The position numbers and the translations under genes were made by a program. The notes beneath the pieces are model-generated. The model did not search any database. It was given only the letters and a program-made list of their open reading frames with translations, and was not told the origin of the DNA. A stretch of DNA of 35,769 nucleotides, taken from NCBI RefSeq assembly GCF_001427905.1, contig NZ_LMEF01000019.1, forward strand, positions 1-35,769, read 5' to 3'. The stretch is from Flavobacterium sp. Root420. Lineage in GTDB: Bacteria > Bacteroidota > Bacteroidia > Flavobacteriales > Flavobacteriaceae. Positions 22,951-32,600 of this stretch are shown in pieces (position 1 is the first letter of the stretch; every line of letters begins with the position of its first letter).

Positions 22951-25950
22951 ATGAAAAAAGCCCTACTCCTACTCTTTTTGAGTGTTTTTTTAACAAAAAC
23001 GTATGCTCAAGACTACTTCCCTGTTAATGAAAGTGTGCACAACAAAAGCAAAAATTACACTGTTTTTACTAATGCCACCATTTATGTTACCCCAACTCAA
23101 AAAATCGAAAAAGGAACTTTACTGATTCAGGATGGTAAAGTTGTTGCAGTTGGAACTGCTGTTTCAATTCCGAAAAATGCTATTACTATAGATTTAGCCG
23201 GAAAAACAATTTACCCGTCTTTTATTGATATTTACACCAGTTTTGGAATTGAAAAACCAAAAGCAAATATCACTCCCGGACGTAATCGAAATCCTTTGTA
23301 CGATACTAAAAGAGTTGGATATTACTGGAATGAAAGTGTTCGCCCAGAAATAAACGGTTATGAAGCTTTTAAATACGATCAGCCAAAAGCAGATGAGTTA
23401 TTAAAAGCCGGTTTTGGAGTTGTTGGAACTCATATTCCAGACGGAATTGCGCAAGGAACTGGAGCTTTGGTTGCTTTGAACAATGAAGATAATAGCAAAC
23501 AAATCATTGCAAATAAATTAACGAATCATTTATCCTTCTCAAAAAGCGCCCTTACAAATCAGGCCTATCCAAGCTCTTTGATGGGATCGATGGCTTTGTT
23601 ACGTCAGATGTATCTGGATTTAGACTGGTACAAAAAAGGGAATTCTGAAACTAAAGATTCATCATTAGAAGCTTTGGCCAACAATGAAACACTGGTTCAG
23701 ATATTTACTTCTGAAGATAAATTAAACAGTTTGAGAGCGGCCAAAATCGCAAAAGAATTTGGTTTAAACTATATTTTGAAAGGAAGCGGAAATGAATTTG
23801 AAAGAATTGAGGAAATTAAAAATACTAACGCTAAATTCATTATTCCAATAAGTTTCCCTGAAGCTTATGATGTTTCAAATCCATATTTATCCAACCAAAT
23901 CGAATTGGCTGATATGCTTTTCTGGAATCAGGCACCAACCAATTTAAAAGTACTTTCGGATAACGGAATTGTATTTGCACTGACTACAGACAAACTGAAA
24001 AAGATTGAAGATTTTAAACCAAATCTTTTAAAAGCCATAAAATTAGGTTTTGATAAAACGAAAGCTTTAGAAGCTTTAACGACAATTCCGGCAGCTATTT
24101 TAGGAAAAAGCGACGAAATAGGTAGTTTGAAAGTGGGTACGTATGCCAACTTCATTATTACTTCAGGAGAAGTTTTTGACGAAAAAACAGTTCTATATGA
24201 AAACTGGGTTCAGGGATCTAAATTTATCATAAACGATCTTAGTGCCAAAGATATCCGTGGAAACTACGACTTAACTGTTGGAAAAGATATTTACAAATGG
24301 AAAATCGACGGAACTGCTGATGCTCAAAAATCAGAGGTAACAACTGTTGATGCCAAAAAGGTAAAAAGCACTTTTTCTATTGCTAAAAACTGGATTTCAT
24401 TGGTGATCAAACCCGCAGATACGATCAAATCTAATTATACACGTTTAACCGGATTCATCGAAAAAGCAGACGCTTTATCTGGAAAAGCAGTTTTATCAAA
24501 TGGAGATGAATTGGTATGGAGCGCTGTAAAAACGAGTCCGTTTGTGGCTGTAAAAGATACTTCTAAAGTTGAAAAACCACTTCCAATTATGCCGGTAACG
24601 TATCCGAATGTTGCTTTTGGTGATACTAAAAAACAAACTGCCCAAACCTTATTATTTAAAAATGCCACAGTTTGGACGAATGAAAAAGATGGAATCCTAA
24701 CCGAAACGGACGTCTTAATCAAAAATGGAAAAATCGCTGCCGTTGGTAAAAATCTTTCTAATGCCGGCGCCACTGTTATTGATGCTAAAGGAAAACACAT
24801 TACCAGCGGTATTATTGATGAGCATTCGCACATTGCGATTTCTAAAGGGGTTAACGAGAGCGGTCACAACTCTACTGCTGAAGTTACGATTCAGGATGTT
24901 GTAAACTCCGAAGACATTAATATCTACAGAGATTTAGCGGGTGGTGTAACTATTTCACAGTTACTACACGGTTCGGCTAACCCAATTGGAGGTCGTTCTG
25001 CGATTGTAAAATGGAAATGGGGTTCTTCTGCAGATGAAATGTTATACAAAAACCAACCTAAATTTATCAAATTTGCTTTGGGTGAAAACGTAAAACAAGC
25101 GAATTGGGGAATTGATAATCCAACTCGTTTTCCACAAACAAGAATGGGAGTTGAACAAGTCTTTACAGATTATTTTCAATTGGCTAAAGAATATGACGAA
25201 AGCTGGAAAAAATTCAACGCAGGTTCTAAAAAAGGAAAAGCACCGCGTGTGGACTTAGAAATGCAAACGCTTGTTGAGATTTTAAACAAAGAACGTTTCA
25301 TTACTTGTCACTCTTATATAGAGTCTGAAATTTTAATGTTGATGAATGTTGCAGAGAAATTCAATTTCAGAGTAAACACTTTTACACACATTTTAGAGGG
25401 TTATAAAGTAGCTGACAAAATGAAAGAACATGGCGTTGGAGCTTCAACTTTCTCTGATTGGTGGGCTTATAAATTTGAGGTAAATGATGCGATTCCGTTT
25501 AACGGACCAATTATGCACAATGCAGGATTGGTAGTTGCCTACAACTCTGATGATGCTGAAATGTCTCGCCGATTAAATCAGGAAGCTGCAAAAGCAGTGA
25601 AGTACGGAAATATTTCTGAAGAAGATGCATGGAAATTTGTGACTTTAAATCCTGCGAAACTTTTACATATTGATGATAAAGTAGGAAGTTTAAAAGTAGG
25701 TAAAGATGCTGATGTTGTTTTATGGAGCGACAATCCACTTTCTATTTATGCTAAAGCCGAAAAAACAATCATTGAAGGAGTTGTTTATTTTGATATCGAA
25801 AAAGATGCTCAAAAACAATTGGCTATTACTAAAGAAAGAAGTGAACTGATTGGACAAATGTTGCAGGAAAAGAATAAAGGAAACGGAACGCAACAACCAA
25901 CCAGAAAAGAGAAAAAAGAATATCACTGTGATACTTTAGAGCAGTTATAA
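22951..25950 (+). CDS. Exported tandem-domain amidohydrolase family protein
   Basis: 999 aa with a Sec signal peptide (MKKALLLLFLSVFLTKTYAQ), so periplasmic or surface-exposed. Two amidohydrolase-like halves are visible. The first (about residues 38-430: ATIYVTPTQKIEKGTLLIQD, then TIYPSFIDIYTSFG) lacks the HxH metal ligands expected after 'FID', so it is probably not catalytic. The second (from about 565: NATVWTNEKDGILTETDVLI, IIDEHSHIAI with HSH near 623-625, THILEGYK, then VVAYNSDDAEM) keeps the metal-site pattern and is likely the active half. It is related to imidazolonepropionase/dipeptidase-type exported hydrolases; the substrate is unknown. A second, smaller amidohydrolase gene follows after 19 bp, so the two form an operon. 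Confidence 0.9.
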   Translation: MKKALLLLFLSVFLTKTYAQDYFPVNESVHNKSKNYTVFTNATIYVTPTQKIEKGTLLIQDGKVVAVGTAVSIPKNAITIDLAGKTIYPSFIDIYTSFGIEKPKANITPGRNRNPLYDTKRVGYYWNESVRPEINGYEAFKYDQPKADELLKAGFGVVGTHIPDGIAQGTGALVALNNEDNSKQIIANKLTNHLSFSKSALTNQAYPSSLMGSMALLRQMYLDLDWYKKGNSETKDSSLEALANNETLVQIFTSEDKLNSLRAAKIAKEFGLNYILKGSGNEFERIEEIKNTNAKFIIPISFPEAYDVSNPYLSNQIELADMLFWNQAPTNLKVLSDNGIVFALTTDKLKKIEDFKPNLLKAIKLGFDKTKALEALTTIPAAILGKSDEIGSLKVGTYANFIITSGEVFDEKTVLYENWVQGSKFIINDLSAKDIRGNYDLTVGKDIYKWKIDGTADAQKSEVTTVDAKKVKSTFSIAKNWISLVIKPADTIKSNYTRLTGFIEKADALSGKAVLSNGDELVWSAVKTSPFVAVKDTSKVEKPLPIMPVTYPNVAFGDTKKQTAQTLLFKNATVWTNEKDGILTETDVLIKNGKIAAVGKNLSNAGATVIDAKGKHITSGIIDEHSHIAISKGVNESGHNSTAEVTIQDVVNSEDINIYRDLAGGVTISQLLHGSANPIGGRSAIVKWKWGSSADEMLYKNQPKFIKFALGENVKQANWGIDNPTRFPQTRMGVEQVFTDYFQLAKEYDESWKKFNAGSKKGKAPRVDLEMQTLVEILNKERFITCHSYIESEILMLMNVAEKFNFRVNTFTHILEGYKVADKMKEHGVGASTFSDWWAYKFEVNDAIPFNGPIMHNAGLVVAYNSDDAEMSRRLNQEAAKAVKYGNISEEDAWKFVTLNPAKLLHIDDKVGSLKVGKDADVVLWSDNPLSIYAKAEKTIIEGVVYFDIEKDAQKQLAITKERSELIGQMLQEKNKGNGTQQPTRKEKKEYHCDTLEQL

Positions 25951-25969
25951 GAACTTTAGAAAATTCATA

Positions 25970-27295
25970 ATGATAAAAAAAGACAACATGATAAATAAAA
26001 ACATATATAAATTGCTGCTCCTGTTTTGTGCTTCGGTACAAATAAATGCGCAACAAATCCCGGCTCCAAAACAAACCAAATCCGTTTTGATTTTAAATGC
26101 GACTGCACATTTAGGCAACGGAACTGTTATTCAAAATAGTGCCATTGGATTCAAAGACGGAAAACTTACTTTAGTAGCCGATGCCTCAACGATCAGACTT
26201 GCGGCAGGAGCTTATGATACAACTATTAATGCTACAGGAAAACATGTTTACCCTGGATTCATTGCACCAAACTCTACTTTAGGTTTAGTAGAAATTGATG
26301 CCGTGAAATCATCAGACGATGAAGAAGAAATTGGAACTTTTAATCCGAATGTGAGAAGTATTATTGCTTACAATTCAGAATCAAAGGTAGTGGAAACAGT
26401 TCGCCCAAATGGTATTTTGATGGCTCAGGTTACGCCCCGAGGAGGAAGAATTTCAGGAACATCATCTGTAGTACAATTGGATGCATGGAGCTGGAAAGAT
26501 GCTATTTTGAAAGAAAATGACGGAATCCATCTTAATTTCCCATCAGGTTTTAAAAGATCAGGATCATGGTTTGAACCGGGAGTCATTGAAGCCAATAAAG
26601 ATTATACTAAACAAGTAGAGGAAATAAACGCATTTCTTATAAATGCAAAGGCTTACAATCAAACTGCACCTAAAGAAAGAAATATTGTTTTAGAAGCTAC
26701 AAAAGGATTGTTTGATGGTACACAAACCTTATATGTACATGCTGATGAAGAGAAACAAATTGTAGATGCCATTCAGCTTGCGGCGGATCATCAAATCAAA
26801 AAAATTGTGATAGTGGGCGGATTTGAAGCTTACAAATCTGCTGATGTTTTGAAAAAATACAATGTTGGAGTTTTACTGAGACGTGTACACGACATGCCAA
26901 CAAGCGATGATGAAGATGTGAATTTACCATATAAAATGGCAAAAATACTAACCGATAAAGATATTGTTGTGGGTCTAGAAAACAGCGGAGATCATGAACG
27001 TATGAGTGTTAGAAACCTGCCTTTCTTAGCCGGAACCTGTGCTGCTTTCGGTTTAGATAAAGAAGTAGCCTTACAATTAATAACTTCGAATACCGCAAAA
27101 CTATTAGGTATTGATGGAAGTTGCGGAACTTTGGAAACAGGTAAGGATGCAACACTATTTATTTCTGAAGGAGATGCACTGGACATGCGAACCAATAAAT
27201 TGACGACTGCTTTCATTCAGGGTAGAACCATTAACTTAGATACTTTCCAAACGAAACTGAGCGACAAATTCAAAGCGAAGTACGGACAGAAATAA
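25970..27295 (+). CDS. Exported amidohydrolase-like protein, catalytically doubtful
   Basis: Up to 441 aa. A signal peptide is evident (IYKLLLLFCASVQINAQ). The start may be 25970 or the second Met at 25988, which gives a neater signal. It has the beta-sandwich plus barrel outline of amidohydrolases (SVLILNATAHLGNGTVIQN, then YPGFIAPNSTLGLVEIDA). Where active enzymes have FIDxHxH it reads FIAPNSTLG, so the first two metal ligands are missing. The C-terminus TSNTAKLLGIDGSCGTLETG is normal for the fold. It resembles the first half of the preceding 999-aa protein. I infer a partner or structural paralogue in an operon with that protein. A terminator follows. Confidence 0.87.
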   Translation: MIKKDNMINKNIYKLLLLFCASVQINAQQIPAPKQTKSVLILNATAHLGNGTVIQNSAIGFKDGKLTLVADASTIRLAAGAYDTTINATGKHVYPGFIAPNSTLGLVEIDAVKSSDDEEEIGTFNPNVRSIIAYNSESKVVETVRPNGILMAQVTPRGGRISGTSSVVQLDAWSWKDAILKENDGIHLNFPSGFKRSGSWFEPGVIEANKDYTKQVEEINAFLINAKAYNQTAPKERNIVLEATKGLFDGTQTLYVHADEEKQIVDAIQLAADHQIKKIVIVGGFEAYKSADVLKKYNVGVLLRRVHDMPTSDDEDVNLPYKMAKILTDKDIVVGLENSGDHERMSVRNLPFLAGTCAAFGLDKEVALQLITSNTAKLLGIDGSCGTLETGKDATLFISEGDALDMRTNKLTTAFIQGRTINLDTFQTKLSDKFKAKYGQK

Positions 27296-27308
27296 TTTAA
27301 ATTCTTTT

Positions 27309-27352
27309 AAAAAAAGGCATCAGGTGAAGATTTTCATTTTGATGCCTTTTTT
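27309..27352 (+). terminator. Terminator of the amidohydrolase operon
   Basis: An A-run and GGCATC (27309-27322) pair with GATGCC and a T-run (27341-27352) across a loop that holds a small inner stem. It lies 13 nt after the stop codon. Confidence 0.85.
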
Positions 27353-27434
27353 ATTTAAAAATGAAATGATTTGACTATTTTTATAAATATTTAAACATAA
27401 TAACTCTTAAAATTAGAATTATTTTCATTATTTT

Positions 27435-27444
27435 TTGTTAACAA
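27435..27444. promoter_or_regulatory. Perfect TTGTTAACAA palindrome upstream of amtB
   Basis: Lies about 190 bp before the amtB ATG, within the 338-bp gene-free gap 27296-27633. The same core TGTTAACA occurs at 1527-1534 upstream of gltB, another nitrogen-assimilation gene. Apart from the terminator, the gap is AT-rich with two 'ATAGGGG' words (near 27525 and 27582) and no clear consensus promoter; TACTTTTA at 27602-27609 is the nearest -7-like sequence. Confidence 0.3.
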
Positions 27445-27633
27445 GGCCGAAAAACCTTACATGTTTTTAATTTCAGATTAATAAATTGTAAAATTTAAGT
27501 TCATTTTAACAAATACACGCAAAATATAGGGGGTTAAATTTAAAAATTAACAAAAATTAAACAATAGAATCTATTTTTAATAGGGGTGTCGAATGATTTT
27601 ATACTTTTATAAAAAATTTAAAACTAAATAACT

Positions 27634-28950
27634 ATGCGAAAAATTATTTTAAGTGTGATTCTTATCACTATTTTGGTACTGACTTTTGTATCAAACTTCA
27701 TCTTATCAGACAACCCAATTCCAGCAGAAGCTGTAAAGTTTGATACCGGAGATACAGCTTGGATGATCGTAGCAACTGCATTTGTATTGCTAATGACACC
27801 AGGTTTAGGATTTTTCTACGGAGGTATGGTAGGTAAGAAAAACGTTATCAGTACCATGCTTCAAAGTTTTATGGCAATGGTAATTGTTACTATTTTATGG
27901 GTTGTTGTTGCTTTTGGTTTAGCATTTGGTCCTACTATTGGAGGAATTATTGGAAATCCACTTCCAAATTTATTCTTTCAGGGCGTTGGTACAAGTACTG
28001 CCTGGAGTCTTGCCCCTACAATTCCTTTTATGTTATTCGCATTATTTCAAGCAAAATTTGCCATCATTACACCAGCGTTAATTACAGGTGCTTTTGCGGA
28101 GCGTGTACGTTTCTGGGCTTATTTGTTATTCATGGTTTTGTTTATCTTATTTATATATTCACCATTAGCGCACATGACGTGGCATCCTGATGGAATTTTC
28201 TTCAAAATGGGAGTATTAGACTTCGCTGGAGGAACTGTAGTACATATGAGTGCTGGATGGGCTGCATTGGCCGGAGCGATGTTCTTAGGAAAAAGAAAAG
28301 TTCAAAAAGTAAATCCTGCCAGAATTACTTATGTATTATTAGGAACTGGTTTATTATGGTTTGGATGGTTTGGTTTCAATGCAGGTTCTGCTTTAGGATC
28401 AAATGGTTTAGCTGTACAAGCTTTAGGAACTACTACTGTAGCTGCTGCTGCTGCTGCAATGGCATGGGTTTTCCTTGACAAAATATTAGGACACAAATTA
28501 TCTGCACTTGGAGCTTGTATTGGAGCTGTTGTAGGTCTTGTTGCTATTACTCCTGCCGCTGGTTTCGTAAGCATTCCTCACGGAATTTTCATTGGAGCCT
28601 TTGCTGCAATCGTAAGTAACTTAGTAGTAAGCAAATTCCCTAAAGGAAAAATTGATGATGCCTTAGATGTATTTGCTTGTCACGGTGTTGGTGGTATGGT
28701 AGGTATGTTATTAACCGGAGTTTTCGCTTCAAAAGCAATTAATCCTGTAGTTGGGGACAATCAAGGTTTGATTTTCGGAACTCCAACTTTGTTCATTAAC
28801 CAATTAATTGCTTTAGTAGGAGTTTCTATCTTTGCTTTTGTAGGATCATATATTTTATTCTTTGTTGTAAACAAAATTACTCCTCTAAGAGTTACTGAAG
28901 AGAAAGAAGAATTAGGATTAGATATCTCTCAACACGGAGAATACCTATAA
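27634..28950 (+). CDS. amtB: Ammonium transporter
   Basis: 438 aa Amt/MEP/Rh channel for ammonium uptake across the inner membrane, with about 11 transmembrane helices after an N-terminal hydrophobic segment. Signatures: TPGLGFFYGGMVGKKN early, DFAGGTVVHMSAGWAALAGA in the middle, and the two pore histidines in LAHMTWHPDG (His180) and ACHGVGGMVG (His350). The last 20 residues are charged and cytoplasmic. No PII (glnK) gene lies next to it in this window, unlike in many bacteria. It is monocistronic, with a strong terminator 30 nt after the stop. Likely induced under nitrogen limitation, by inference from the family. Confidence 0.96.
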   Translation: MRKIILSVILITILVLTFVSNFILSDNPIPAEAVKFDTGDTAWMIVATAFVLLMTPGLGFFYGGMVGKKNVISTMLQSFMAMVIVTILWVVVAFGLAFGPTIGGIIGNPLPNLFFQGVGTSTAWSLAPTIPFMLFALFQAKFAIITPALITGAFAERVRFWAYLLFMVLFILFIYSPLAHMTWHPDGIFFKMGVLDFAGGTVVHMSAGWAALAGAMFLGKRKVQKVNPARITYVLLGTGLLWFGWFGFNAGSALGSNGLAVQALGTTTVAAAAAAMAWVFLDKILGHKLSALGACIGAVVGLVAITPAAGFVSIPHGIFIGAFAAIVSNLVVSKFPKGKIDDALDVFACHGVGGMVGMLLTGVFASKAINPVVGDNQGLIFGTPTLFINQLIALVGVSIFAFVGSYILFFVVNKITPLRVTEEKEELGLDISQHGEYL

Positions 28951-28980
28951 AAATTAATTTCCGAATTTGCCCAATCAATA

Positions 28981-29020
28981 AAAAAGCACTCTGAGTTTTA
29001 AACTTAGAGTGCTTTTTGTT
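28981..29020 (+). terminator. Rho-independent terminator of amtB
   Basis: A 16-bp stem (28981-28996 with 29002-29017, one G-U type pair) has a 5-nt loop, A's on the 5' side and T's on the 3' side. Confidence 0.93.
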
Positions 29021-29060
29021 TTGAATTAACTTTTTAACCTTAATGCTTGATATTTATTAT

Positions 29061-29121
29061 GAGTTTTGAGTTATGAATTATGAGTTAGAAGTAATAACAC
29101 TCAAAACTCATAATTCATAAC
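29061..29121 (-). repeat. Inverted repeat between amtB and the dsbD-like gene
   Basis: GTTATGAATTATGAGTT (29070-29086) pairs perfectly with 29105-29121. GAGTTTTGAG (29061-29070) also pairs with 29100-29109 in a competing register, because the left arm is a tandem of related words. A T-run follows on the plus strand. It may end transcription for both convergent genes; the words are typical flavobacterial filler. Confidence 0.55.
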
Positions 29122-29129
29122 TTTTTTAA

Positions 29130-31229
29130 TTATTTGAAATTCGAAATCCCGGTTTTTAACCAGGTCAAATATTCTTCAACATCTACATAACTAATTGTTG
29201 GTTTTGAATTGTTTAAATTCTTTCCTTCCAGATCAGTAATAACATATAGAGGCTGTGTATTTGTTTTATATTTTGAAATCATAAAATCAGTCCATTTATC
29301 GCCAATAGTTTCGATTTTATCTCCTGAAGCCGTAACAAATTGCTTATCTTTTGGCAACGGACGCTGATCATCAACAAAAAGAGAAATCAAAACAACCTCA
29401 TTTTTCAAAACTGGTAAAACTCTATCATCAGACCAAACATTGTTTTCCATCTTTCTACAGTTGACACAAGCATGACCTGTAAAATCTAACATAATTGGTT
29501 TATTAATTGATTTTGCATACGCTAATCCATCTTCGTAATCAGTAAAAATCATTATACCATGCGGGCCTAATTCAGCTCCTTCCGGTAAACCTTTTATTTC
29601 ACCATTATTGACACTTGAATTAGCAGAACCTCCTACTCCTAAAGGGCTTTCACTATAAGTTGGCGGTGGTGGAAAAGCACTAATTAATTTTAATGGCGCC
29701 CCCCAAAGCCCGGGAATCAAATAAACTGTAAAGGCCAAGGTGGTCAATCCCAAATATAATCTTCCTACGGAAATATGATTGGTCGGACTATCATGCGGTA
29801 ATGTAATTTTTCCAAATAAATACAACGCTAAGGCACCAAAAATAGCAATCCAGATTACCAAGAAAACTTCCCTTTCTAATAAATGCAATTGCAAAACCAA
29901 GTCAGCATTGGATAAAAATTTGAAAGCAAAAGCTAATTCCAAAAACCCTAAAACTACTTTTACCGTATTTAACCAACCACCAGATTTTGGCAATGAATTC
30001 AACCAGCCCGGAAACATGGCAAACAACATAAAAGGCAAAGCCAATGCTAAAGAAAAACCAAACATTCCAATAATTGGCCCAATAACACCATTTGTAGCAG
30101 CTTCAACTAATAAAGTTCCTACAATTGGTCCTGTACATGAAAATGAAACAATAGCCAGAGCCAAAGCCATAAATAAAATTCCAATTATCCCTCCTCGATC
30201 CGCTTGTTGATCAACTTTATTGGCCCATGAATTGGGCAGCATAATTTCAAACCCACCAAGAAACGAAGTAGCAAAAATCACTAACAAAATAAAGAATCCT
30301 AAATTAAACCAAACATTTGTAGCTAATGAATTTAATGCATCAGCGCCAAAAATCCAGGATACTAAAAACCCTAAAGCAACATAAATTACTATAATTGAAA
30401 CTCCATATATTATCGCATTTCTAATTCCTGCTGCCTTCGTTTTGCTCTGCTTTGTAAAGAAGCTCACCGTCATTGGAATCATCGGAAAAACACAAGGTGT
30501 CAACAATGCGGTAAATCCAAATAAAAATGCCACAAAAAACACTGACCATAAACTTCTGCTTGGTGCAGGAGGCGGAATATCATTATCTTTTGAAGCCGTA
30601 GTTATTTCCGCTTTAGCAGTTTCCGTTTTAATCTCTTTTGTTACAGCTGACAAAGTATCAATAGCAATTCCTGTTACTTTTGTTTCATCTTTTTTTGCTT
30701 CAGAAACCATTGCAACAGCTTCCATTTTGAAAGCTGCCGGAATCGCAATAGAGAATTTTTTATTCGAATTGATACAAACCTCTTTACACACCTGAAAGTC
30801 AAAATCGACATCAACGGTTTTTAAAGCAGGGTTTGTAATCGTGATTTCCTGTTCGATATGCGCTTTTCCTTCAAAGAAAGTTTCGTTTACACCAAAAACA
30901 TCATTAAAAGCTGTTTTGGTTTTTCCTTCTTTGGCTTTCCCAACTAAATTATAATTTCCTTTTTGGTTTTTAAATACAATTTCTAACGGAAGCGGCCCTC
31001 CGTCCGGCGTAAATTGCGAATACATATGCCAGTCTTTTTCAATAGTTGCATCAAAAATTAAAACCGCATTTGTACCCGATTTTTTTTCAATTTTAACCGT
31101 CCATTTTACGGGTTCTAAAATCTGAGCGTTACCTTTTGCAAAAGCAAAAATGAAAAATAACAAAAAAACAAGGTTTTTATTCCAGACACTTTTTGAAGTT
31201 ATCGCTTGATAGGATTGAGTAAAGTTCAT
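29130..31229 (-). CDS. DsbD-like thiol:disulfide interchange protein
   Basis: 699 aa membrane protein that probably carries reducing equivalents from the cytoplasm across the inner membrane to periplasmic thiol proteins. A signal or anchor segment (about 19-36) leads into an N-terminal periplasmic domain with Cys148 and Cys152 (QVCKEVC). About eight transmembrane helices follow, with the two redox cysteines of the DsbD core: Cys246 (LLTPCVFPMIP) and Cys365 (SFSCTGPIVG). The C-terminal thioredoxin-like domain has CVNC at 588-591 (DFTGHACVNCRKMENN). All six expected cysteines are present. The start codon overlaps the tilS stop by one base (TAATG), so the two genes are translationally coupled. 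Confidence 0.93.
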   Translation of the reverse strand: MNFTQSYQAITSKSVWNKNLVFLLFFIFAFAKGNAQILEPVKWTVKIEKKSGTNAVLIFDATIEKDWHMYSQFTPDGGPLPLEIVFKNQKGNYNLVGKAKEGKTKTAFNDVFGVNETFFEGKAHIEQEITITNPALKTVDVDFDFQVCKEVCINSNKKFSIAIPAAFKMEAVAMVSEAKKDETKVTGIAIDTLSAVTKEIKTETAKAEITTASKDNDIPPPAPSRSLWSVFFVAFLFGFTALLTPCVFPMIPMTVSFFTKQSKTKAAGIRNAIIYGVSIIVIYVALGFLVSWIFGADALNSLATNVWFNLGFFILLVIFATSFLGGFEIMLPNSWANKVDQQADRGGIIGILFMALALAIVSFSCTGPIVGTLLVEAATNGVIGPIIGMFGFSLALALPFMLFAMFPGWLNSLPKSGGWLNTVKVVLGFLELAFAFKFLSNADLVLQLHLLEREVFLVIWIAIFGALALYLFGKITLPHDSPTNHISVGRLYLGLTTLAFTVYLIPGLWGAPLKLISAFPPPPTYSESPLGVGGSANSSVNNGEIKGLPEGAELGPHGIMIFTDYEDGLAYAKSINKPIMLDFTGHACVNCRKMENNVWSDDRVLPVLKNEVVLISLFVDDQRPLPKDKQFVTASGDKIETIGDKWTDFMISKYKTNTQPLYVITDLEGKNLNNSKPTISYVDVEEYLTWLKTGISNFK

Positions 31230-32539
31230 TATTGTAGTTCTATTTTAAGTATTCTATTTGTGGTATCTTCTATTTTAAAACGTTCGTCCTGCCTGATTCC
31301 GATAACCCATACAATCTGATTATCTGAACACAAAATCCATGTTTTTTCCTTTTCGATCAGTGATAGCTTTTCATCTTTAAAAAGTTTGCTCACTTTTTTA
31401 GACTTGCCATTCATTCCAAACGGATAAAAAACATCACCTTCATTCCATTTACGTAAAACCAACGGAAATTGGATTTTTTCGGCGTCAACAAAGATAGCTT
31501 TATTTGAATCTAATGTAATGTCGTCTACCTGACAAAGCTTTAATTTTAAGGGAAAATTAACGTCTTGATCCTCTTTATTGATGTGATATTCGTCCTTTTC
31601 ATCCTCTTCTGAAAGCGGACTTAAAATCAATGTATTTCTATTTTTTAGCAATCTAAATTCAGCAGAAAATACTTGTTTTCCGGATTGTCCATCCACTAAA
31701 TCATAAATATCATTCCACGCCAAAAAGCCAAATTCATTCAGCCATTGATACAAATATGATTTATAATTGGGTAATTTTTGAAGCTGATTTAAATCGAAAT
31801 GAATATCCTCACCGACTTCCTTCGCCACTTGCTGATAAATCATAATCGAAGCATCTTCTACCATTTCCTGAGATTCCTGCAAATACGATTGCGTTTTCTG
31901 AAAAGCATTCAAAAAGTTAGGATTAATCTCTTTCAATATCGGAACTAAATCATGACGAATTTTATTGCGTAGGTATTTATTGGATGCATTGCTGCTATCT
32001 TCACGCCATTCGATATTGTTTTCTTCGGCGTATTTAAGAATTTCTTCTCTCGAAAAAGGCAAAAGCGGGCGAATAATTTTATCGTTTTGTTCCGGAATTC
32101 CCGTTAAACCATCTAATCCGGTTCCGCGGGTTAAATTGATAATAAAAGTTTCCAGATTGTCATCTGCATGATGTGCTGTTAAAAGATAGTCGAAATTTTC
32201 AGTTTCCAGAAGTTCATAAAACCAGCTGTATCGTAGTTCGCGCGCCGCAACCTGAGTCGATAATTTATAGTCTTTAGCAAAAGCTTCGGTATCAAATTGA
32301 GTGGTGAAAATTGGAATATTATTTTGATTGCAATAGTTTTGAATAAAATCTTGATCACCAAAACTTTCTAATCCGCGAAGTTGGAAATTACAATGCAAAA
32401 CGGCAATTTCGAACGGCAATTTCTGCAACAAATGCAGTAAAACCATACTGTCCAAACCTCCGCTTACAGCCAGAAATAGTTTTTTACTTTCCAAAAATGG
32501 AAACCTCGAAATAATGTGATTTTGAAATTTTGAAAACAT
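31229..32539 (-). CDS. tilS: tRNA(Ile)-lysidine synthase
   Basis: 436 aa ATP-dependent enzyme that converts the wobble cytidine of the CAU-anticodon tRNA-Ile to lysidine, so that it reads AUA; essential and cytoplasmic. The N-type PP-loop SGGLDS is at residues 26-31 (LFLAVSGGLDSMVLLHLL). LTAHHADDNLETFIINLTRG and the IIRPLL / WREDSSNASNKYLRNKIRH block follow, which are diagnostic for TilS. The C-terminal tRNA-binding domain ends with GKSKKVSKLFKDEKLS. The length is normal. It is coupled to the downstream dsbD-like gene. Confidence 0.96.
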   Translation of the reverse strand: MFSKFQNHIISRFPFLESKKLFLAVSGGLDSMVLLHLLQKLPFEIAVLHCNFQLRGLESFGDQDFIQNYCNQNNIPIFTTQFDTEAFAKDYKLSTQVAARELRYSWFYELLETENFDYLLTAHHADDNLETFIINLTRGTGLDGLTGIPEQNDKIIRPLLPFSREEILKYAEENNIEWREDSSNASNKYLRNKIRHDLVPILKEINPNFLNAFQKTQSYLQESQEMVEDASIMIYQQVAKEVGEDIHFDLNQLQKLPNYKSYLYQWLNEFGFLAWNDIYDLVDGQSGKQVFSAEFRLLKNRNTLILSPLSEEDEKDEYHINKEDQDVNFPLKLKLCQVDDITLDSNKAIFVDAEKIQFPLVLRKWNEGDVFYPFGMNGKSKKVSKLFKDEKLSLIEKEKTWILCSDNQIVWVIGIRQDERFKIEDTTNRILKIELQ

Positions 32540-32600
32540 TTGATAAATGTAAAGAATTAAATTCTATCAATTTTTAAATGAAATGTTAAGTGTATTTTTT

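Noticed and set aside
24435..24833. 132-codon minus-strand frame within the amidohydrolase gene
   Set aside because: Antisense shadow with no promoter and no protein features; the plus-strand frame is the well-supported gene.
28257..28478. Small cysteine-rich frame within amtB
   Set aside because: Out-of-frame reading of codons for glycine- and alanine-rich helices of the ammonium channel; not a gene.
29779..30795. Plus-strand open frames of 143 and 117 codons opposite the dsbD-like gene
   Set aside because: They are antisense shadows of a clear membrane protein with all expected cysteines; their composition follows the complement of its codons.
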